From Isoetes taiwanensis (Eukaryota; Streptophyta; Lycopodiopsida; Isoetales; Isoetaceae): a stretch of DNA of 64,000 nt. Below are positions 58,161 to 64,000 of the stretch, piece after piece (positions within the stretch are counted from its first letter, which is position 1; each line of letters begins with the position of its first letter). The stretch spans positions 20,406,501 to 20,470,500 of the forward strand of contig JAJEKV010000017.1 of assembly GCA_021234155.1 (NCBI GenBank), read 5' to 3'. The translations under genes were made by a program, and so were the position numbers. The notes beneath the pieces were generated by a model. It was not told the DNA's origin and searched no databases. It saw only the letters and a program-made list of their open reading frames with translations.

Positions 58161-60011
58161 ATGGCAATCTGCAATCTCATTTCCGTCATTCTTCTCACAA
58201 CAATCGTAATCTTGGTACAATCTGTCTGTGCTTCTTCATCCTATTATTATCCTGATTTATCAACGCAAGATGGGAGTTCCTGTGCTGAGAAAACCGTGTT
58301 CGCCACAACCAGAGATCCATTCTACGACTGGATCACTGGATCTTATCTTGTCACTGGTTTTGAAACCGACGACTCTATCAGCATTCAAGAAGCTGGTTTA
58401 GCCTATAAAAAGCTGAGTGCATGGAGGGTTACAAGTTCTAATTCTACTCCTGCGCTCATGTTTAATTCACCTGAACCCCACGTCGTTGGAGGGTCGTTCT
58501 ATCAAAACCCCCATAACAGAATTGCAAGAATGACTGTGCACTGGGGGTTGAGCATCCGGATTTGCAACGGTGGCATCTTCTTCGCCGACAAAGGTCAAAA
58601 TATGTGCCGCTATACTCGTCAGATAATGCCTGCCTTATTACAAGATGGTTCCATCAGTTTCCATAGTCTGTTATCAGAAATAAAGTACAGTAACAGTGAT
58701 CTTATACATCTGACAAACTGGGTAAGCAATGCAAGGACCCCAGGGGCCGTCGGAGTAAATCGAACTGTAATTTCCAGGACTCCAAATTTTTGGTATTATT
58801 CCAATCCCCAGTTGGCACTTAATTGTAGCAGACTGCCCATATATTACAGAGCCGACATGACTGCCTATTTAGGCGAGTCCTATGTAGGATGCGCTTGCGT
58901 GGGAAACGTATGTGCTCAAGATGTCGATCTGACAGTTAGCAGCGGTGAGTTCAGGGTGCAGGTCCATGCAAGAGAGTTAATTCCTACTGGGTGCCCCTAG
59001 AGGACGGAGTCTACCTTTATACTTACAGTCCCGAGATTGATCGATACTATGTTCTAAACTCCACCTTTGATACCACTACGTTTCCTGATAATATCAGCAA
59101 AGCTGACCTTGATGGAATGGGGGATCTATCGTCTTGCTTGGAAGACTGGTTAGCCAGCAACACTAATCCATCACCTGATGTCCAATCTCTCGCAACTGCT
59201 TGTCCTTCTAATCTAACAGTAGATTACACATATGATTATGATCATGACATGATCATCTCATACAGTGTGGGTTTAGCTAGCAAAAGTGTGAAGAAAGCTT
59301 TGGAAAGTGGAGATGATTGTCAGGCTAATTTCAATGTGGAAAAGGTATGCTCTTCCAACACCTTAGAGGATGAGGAAGTACAAGATATAAAGAATATAGT
59401 AGGGAACTTTAGCCAACTCCAGGAAGTGAGGAACTATGCCCATAACCAATGGGCCAGCATGGCGTCCAAACGTCATGATGCCTACTTGGACATTGTAGCA
59501 GCTTTTTTGGCTATATTTGTTACAAATGGAGTAGTATTCAGTGACAAATTGGTGGATCTAGAGAAATGGCTTTACAATAATTGCGTCTGTACACATGGAG
59601 GAGGAAAAGCGTCCATACAATCCCAATTGTGGAAGAAGGTGATATTCTTTGTAAGATGGATTGTGAGGTTTGGTCCTTTAGGTGGAATCGTGTTTCATTT
59701 CATGTTTAGTATGTGGAACACCTTCAAAGACCTAGAGGCAGGACCATCTAATGCATGGATTCTAACTATTGAGCAGCAACCCGCGTAGCGACCTGACTTA
59801 TCTTGTCACCACTACTTCTACCATTCAGGTCCAACCCAGATGGAGCACATGTTATGTTCTAGTAGGTATGGCTATCGTTTACTTCATACTTTCTTTCTTC
59901 CTCACCTTTCGTGAAGTGGGTGAACACCCTGTTGATGATGGAGCACCTAGGCGTCGCCGACCTACTCGTGTTGATGATGAAGCACCTCAGGACTGCCCGC
60001 CTATTCCATAA
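58161..60011 (+). CDS. Unrecognised secreted/membrane glycoprotein (~616 aa) with two compensating one-base shifts
   Basis: Three overlapping frames follow each other. 58161-59000 starts MAICNLISVILLTTIVILVQ, a clear signal peptide ending about VCASS. 58991-59788 continues in the -1 frame, and 59769-60011 returns to the first frame. The first shift is at a CCCC run (58994-58997): one more C would keep the frame through GCP-LEDGVY. The second is at CCC near 59781: one fewer C would keep it through EQQP-RSDLTY. The ectodomain is Cys-rich (VGCACVGNVCAQD, DDCQANFNVEKVC) with at least seven N-X-S/T sites (NSTP, NRTV, NCSR, NSTF, NISK, NLTV, NFSQ). Hydrophobic segments lie at IVAAFLAIFVTNGVVF, VIFFVRWIV...GGIVFHF and CYVLVGMAIVYFILSFFLTF, followed by a proline/arginine-rich tail. 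No introns are needed. No family recognised; a long intronless gene between LINE fragments could be host or element-derived. The shifts may be sequencing errors, real mutations or recoding. Confidence 0.6.
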
Positions 60012-60114
60012 TGTTTCTGCTTTGCTATATACTATAAACACTAGTATTCTTTACATCTAGTTCTATAAAGTTACGAGGTGTATACAATTATTATATCACA
60101 TTTGACATAAACAA

Positions 60115-60212
60115 TTTATCAGCATGCTTATTGCTGCTAAGGTTTTTCCCTCGAAAACCTTTCGGGACGGGGTTTTTTAATCCTGGACAGTAATAAATTC
60201 TGTTTTGCCTTG
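60115..60212 (+). mobile_element. LINE family 2, 3'-UTR fragment 2
   Basis: GCATGCTTATTGCTGCTAAG followed by GTTTTTCCCTCGAAAACC, TTTCGGGA and GGGGTTTTTTAATCCTGGAC matches the hairpin block of the other copies. It ends near ATTCTGTTTTGCC without the GGGTCCCATAGG block, so its 3' end is also truncated. Confidence 0.75.
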
Positions 60213-60434
60213 AAAACTATAGTTTCGGTTTTGCTAAAGATAAGAAAAAGGTGTGATTTTGCTGATTGATAATGCTATTTTTTAAGCATGCGGCGCAGGT
60301 TCAGACCCTAGATCAGGAGCAAGCAGGAGTCCAATTGACTTGGCTAAACAAGGAACATCCACTGCTGTTTTTCTAAGAAGTTATGTTTTTATTTTTAAAG
60401 AGGTGTGGTTATTTAAGAAGGTGCATTGTTAAAA

Positions 60435-60905
60435 TTGAATTGAATGGAATTGATTTTTATCATCCGCGATGACCAATCGACCTATGGGACCCAAACACGG
60501 AATACAAGAAATGTATTACTGCTAGGATTAAAAACCACACCCTAAAGGGTTTCGAGGGAAAAGCCTTGGCAATAATAGGTATGCTGAGAGACTATACAAT
60601 GGTATATATTATGTGTATATGATACATTTCAATCTCAGTGCGACATAACTAAGTGCATGCATCCGTGATGTCTTGGAAAGAAAAATCTTAACAAACACAC
60701 TGAGGTTGTGTCCAGCAGCATATGGAGCGGCTGGCTAGGCAGGATGACCTCAGCATAGCGGATTTGAATGTGGTTGAATGTTGGACATTGTAGATTGTGA
60801 CATTCGTCTTCAATGGCGCCATATTGGCAACACTGACAAATTCCATTCTCACATTACTCCTGAGCCCATCTGCCTGTCTCAATTCAAAGTCGACATATAC
60901 CTGTG
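60435..60905 (-). mobile_element. LINE family 2, 5'-truncated 3' end (fragment 3, minus strand)
   Basis: On the minus strand, about 60905-60690 encodes a degraded version of LRIETGRWIG...CQ-C knuckle (seen as LRQADGLRSNVRMEFVSVAN in one frame). It is followed by AGGCTTTTCCCTCGAAACCC, a mutated hairpin loop, GGGTCCCATAGGTCGATTGG and an (AATTC)n-like tail (60435-60460 on the plus strand as AATTGAATTGAATGGAATTG). Confidence 0.8.
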
Positions 60906-61269
60906 CGAATTGAAGCTGTCAATCTATGTTTTTTCAGCGACAAACATGTATAGAAGTAGCGCTGTGGATCTGGGGGTTTCACCTAATGGAATCCCTATAT
61001 ACCATGTGCGTTAATGAAGTGAATTCCTCCCCCCCCTCCTTTTTTCTACCCATATCCGCTTGTAGATCTCACTGTATATGGCTTTAGATCTAAATATAAC
61101 CCTTGAGATTTGGTATTATTTTTATTTTAGTAACTCCATATTATTCCATATTAGAGGTTTCCTTTTCTTTGACTTTCTCTATCATATCTTTAGTGTCAAT
61201 TTCTTCAAGCCTTCTCTTTAGGATTTTTCCCTTAACCTATTCCGACTCACGATGCGAAGGCGTCTTCTT

Positions 61270-61582
61270 ATTTGCTTACACAGGCTGGCTTCTTCACGGT
61301 TATGGGATTAGCAGGTGGATCTCTTCGACAGTCTCATACCTCCGGGGAGGTTATGGATGCACGGACTCATTTTGTCCCTACAGGCCGGTGATGAAAGCTA
61401 CATCCTATACAATTGTCTGCAGTGATGCGGCATACTTATTCTTGCTAAGGTTTTTCCTCGAAAACCCTTCGGTGGGGTTTTTTAATCGACGGTGATGTCA
61501 CGCTTGCTTTGCTCTCTTTTTGTTTGGGTCCCATAGGCCAATTGGTCTCCGTGGATGCTAAAAACCTATTCTATTCTATTGT
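61270..61582 (+). mobile_element. LINE family 2, 5'-truncated 3' end (fragment 4)
   Basis: 61335-61390 (CTCATACCTCCGGGGAGGTT, ATGCACGGACTCATTTTGTC) is homologous to the last codons of fragment 1 (57700-57750). Then come AAGGTTTTTCCTCGAAAACC with CTTCGGTGGGG, GGGTCCCATAGGCCAATTGG and a (CTATT)n tail at about 61567-61582. Confidence 0.83.
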
Positions 61583-61686
61583 TTCCACTCTGCTCCTCTT
61601 TATCGCTTTTGTATCTAATACCTACTACATTATTGTTGTATGGGAAGGAGAAAGGGTGGCTTGAATAAGGTCACCATATACTTAGT

Positions 61687-61968
61687 TTGGAGGAAGAAAA
61701 AAGGATGGCCAAAAAGAGAAAGAACATGTTTGATTTCCATAAGCCAGCTAAGGCTAAGGCCATGTCTACAGCCAAAAGAGTGCCTAATCTAGAGGTTGAA
61801 GGTAGTTCCATCCAGATCGAGGGCTTACTCTTAAACATATGGTTTCCACTGAAGAACCTCCCATTGTCATTGCTTCGGATGATCATGTTACGGATTATTC
61901 GTTACCTGCTGCTGCACAAATTGGAGCCTCTGATCCTACCAACGCTTCCACTCAGGTTCTTGTGTAGT
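61687..61968 (+). CDS. Hypothetical N-terminal fragment, frameshifted
   Basis: An ORF starting MEEEKRMAKKRKNMFDFHKP and continuing to SSIQIEGLL looks coding. Near 61830 the better frame changes and reads KHMVSTEEPPIVIASDDHVT and AQIGASDPTNASTQ before a stop. A basic N-terminus followed by acidic, T/S-rich sequence suits the start of a nuclear or element-encoded protein. No family recognised; a one-base indel is implied. Confidence 0.35.
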
Positions 61969-62224
61969 TTGTGGTTCCTTTAATCTTAATCTCTGCCCTG
62001 TTAAAATTATTATTCCCTTTTTTGCTTGTTCTTGACATTTCTCTTGTTATCTCTATTTTCGGTAGTTTGAACTTTTTTTCATATCGCCCTTGATGTCCTA
62101 ACTAGTTATGTTTAGACAGGAACATTTGGTCCCCATTGAGCCTTGGTATCTCAGCAACTTCAGCTCATTAAATCTAATTTTTTAAGTTTATTACTGCTAT
62201 ATGGCCTATATAGTTCAGGGCATA

Positions 62225-62300
62225 ATCTCATCTTTTATTATAAAGTTTTATCGTAAGTGTTGGACCACGCCCTAATTTAGATGGCTCAGATTATCAGATT
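62225..62300. repeat. Third copy of the GGACCACGCCC element end
   Basis: TCTTTTATTATAAAGTTTTA followed by GTTGGACCACGCCCTAATTT and GATGGCTCAGATT matches the ends at 44230-44287 (reverse) and 47664-47740 (forward). It begins with TC preceded by A, as in the other copies. Confidence 0.55.
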
Positions 62301-62364
62301 GGATCCGAAGACCAAGATTTATCGCATGACTTCTCACCACTGTGATTGGTTATCGCTTTGATCT

Positions 62365-63935
62365 CTTAAGAGGAAAAAGAAAAGGAAAAGGGAGGACGAA
62401 AGGGGAAAATGAAGGGTGAAAAGGTACGAGGAAAAGGGGAAGAGGGAAAGGGGAAAAGGGAAGGGAAAATGGGAAAAAGGGGAAGAGGAAAAGGATGAGG
62501 AAAGGAAAAAATAGCATGAAGGTAAAAGAAAAGGTGGAGGTAGGAAAAGGAAGGGAAAAAGGGCAACGCAAAAAGGGGAAGAGGGAAAGAGTAGGAAAAG
62601 GGAAGGGAAAAAGGGAAAGAGACAAAAAAAAAAGGCATGGGAAAATAAAAAGGGAAAGGAAAAATGAAAAAGGAGGCGGAAAGGGAAAAATGGAAGGGAA
62701 AAAGGGTACGAGGAAACGGGAGAGGAAAATAGAAAAGAGAAGAGAGGAAGGGCACGGAAAAAATTTGAAGAGGAAAAGGGTGAGGAAAAGGAAAATAGAA
62801 AGGGAAAAAGAGCATAGAAAAGGGAAAAGGAAAAAGAAAAAAGGGGATAGGCAAATTGGCAAAGGGAAAAGAGGAAGAGGATGGGAAAGGAGGAAAAACA
62901 GCACGTGAAAAAGGTGAGGAAAAATGAATGGAAAAAGGTATGAGAAAATAAAAATGGAAAGAGAAATAGAAAAGGAAGGGGAAAGGAAAGGGCAAAAGGG
63001 CACATGGAAAAAGAGAAAGGATGAAAAAGGAAGGCAAATGAAAAAGGAAAAGGGAGGCAAAATGGGGGAGTGCAGGGGGGTGGGAGGGAAGGGAAAGGAA
63101 AAAAGGCGGGAAGAAAAGGGAGAGGAAAATGGGACAGAATAAGAGGGAAAGGACATGGGAAAATGGAAGAGGCAAAGTGTGAGGAAATGGAAAGAAAGCA
63201 AGGGAAAAAGAGCATGAAAAATGGGGAAAAAAAAAAGAAAGAAAAAGGGGAATAGGGAAAGGGAAAAATGAAAAAGGGGAAGAGGGTGAGGAAAGGAGGA
63301 AAAGGGGCACGTAAAAAAGGTGCGAAAAAAGGAACGGAAAAAGGCATGGAAAAAGGAAAAGGGAAAGGGAAAGAGAAAAAGAAGGGGGAAGGGAAAGAGG
63401 AAAAGGCACGGGAAAAAGGGAAAAGGGCGGTGAAATGATGAAAAAGGAAGGAAAAAGAAAAGAGAGATGGAAAGGGGGGAAGGGAAAGGAAAAAGGGTAC
63501 AAGAAAAAAGGGGAGAGAGGAATGAGAGAACGGAGGGCATGGGATAAAGAGGAAGGGGAAAGGAAGAAAAGGGGCACATGAAAAAGACGGGGAAAAGAAA
63601 AAAAAAGGGCATGGGAAAAGGGAAAGGAAAAGAGAAAAGGAAAAGGAAAGGGAAAGGGAAAAAGGGCACGGGAAAATTAGGAAGAAAGGGGAAAGACTGG
63701 AAAGGGAAGGGAAAAAGTCCATCCGAAAAAGGGAAAGGGAAAAAGGAAAAGAGAAGGGAATGGAAGGGGAGGGAGAAAGGGGTCAAAAAATGAAAAAAGG
63801 GAGACGGGAAAAATAAGATGTGTAGGGAAAATAGGAAAAAGGGAAAAGAAAAAAAGAAAATGCGTAAGAGAATGATGAAAAAAAGGAAATGCGGGATAGA
63901 GCAAAAGACAAAGTAAAGGGGAAGGGTGTCGAATA
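62365..63935 (+). repeat. 1.57 kb homopurine (A/G) tract with GGCAYG-containing units
   Basis: The plus strand is almost entirely A and G. The recurring exceptions are short GGGCACGGG, GGGCATGGG or GGTACGAG words, about twenty of them at irregular 30-150 bp spacing, which shows an origin from a degenerate tandem repeat of a unit like GGGCAYGGGAAAAAGGGAAA. All three minus-strand frames stay open for 400 aa or more as Phe/Pro/Ser/Leu-rich translations. This is a composition effect and not a gene. The tract could form H-DNA (triplex). Confidence 0.93.
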
Positions 63936-64000
63936 TATAAAAACCTATTATAGCCCAGCAATGCTGGACTTGGTTTCTATTATATTAGATTTATGAAAAG

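Noticed and set aside
59769-60011. Separate small gene downstream of the glycoprotein
   Set aside because: It overlaps the preceding frame and lacks an ATG at its start; a one-base change in a C run joins it to the upstream ORF and supplies its last membrane segment.
62334-63786. Three overlapping minus-strand ORFs of 403-478 aa rich in Phe, Pro, Ser and Leu
   Set aside because: They arise from the homopurine tract: TTT/CCC-only codons contain no stop in any frame. All three frames are open at once and none has a domain.

Overview
This window is eukaryotic nuclear DNA, AT-rich and dominated by transposable elements. Three things point to a land plant: fragments of a plant-type very-long-chain enoyl-CoA reductase gene, the 3' exons of a plant WDR48-like WD40 gene, and plant-style Ty1/copia, CACTA, hAT and LINE remnants with GT-AG introns. 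The LINE protein style and the absence of any recognisable flowering-plant gene cluster make a seed-free plant (fern, lycophyte or bryophyte) plausible, but I cannot prove that from sequence alone. Almost all recognisable coding sequence is broken by stops, frameshifts or insertions.

Layout. 1-1199: 3' end of a Ty1/copia element. 1711-2995: decayed enoyl-CoA reductase copy that still has introns. 4471-30384: one LINE locus (family 1) with an internal ~2.2 kb tandem duplication. Its second copy is split at 7871/28692 by a 20.8 kb nested insertion: a ~320 bp TIR element (TSD TAGG) that itself received a 20.5 kb element of the same family (TSD ACTT) at 7907-28400. The uninterrupted LINE copy at about 5625 supplies the empty site. 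The 20.5 kb element carries inverted 19-bp minisatellite arrays, a ~785-bp tandem repeat, clustered GTGGTG motifs, a decayed Ulp1-type protease gene split by a 663 bp hAT-like MITE, and decayed coding of unknown function on both strands.

30385-34899: mostly unassigned, with a 249 bp inverted-repeat element. 34900-41819: a complete 6.9 kb CACTA element with 4-bp flanking duplications, a multi-exon transposase gene and a second small gene, both on the minus strand. 45245-46174: the last four exons of a WDR48/UAF1-like gene, without its WD40 exons. 51.5-61.6 kb: five pieces of a second LINE family in both orientations, sharing two conserved 3'-UTR blocks (a UUCG-type hairpin and a small palindrome) and ending in different short simple-repeat tails. 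Between them, 58161-60011 encodes an unrecognised secreted or membrane glycoprotein of about 616 aa, essentially intact apart from two compensating one-base differences in C runs. 62365-63935: 1.6 kb homopurine tract.

The genes here do not form a pathway. The two best candidates for something new are the GGGTGAAAGCATG-TIR family with 4-bp target duplications and the unknown glycoprotein gene.
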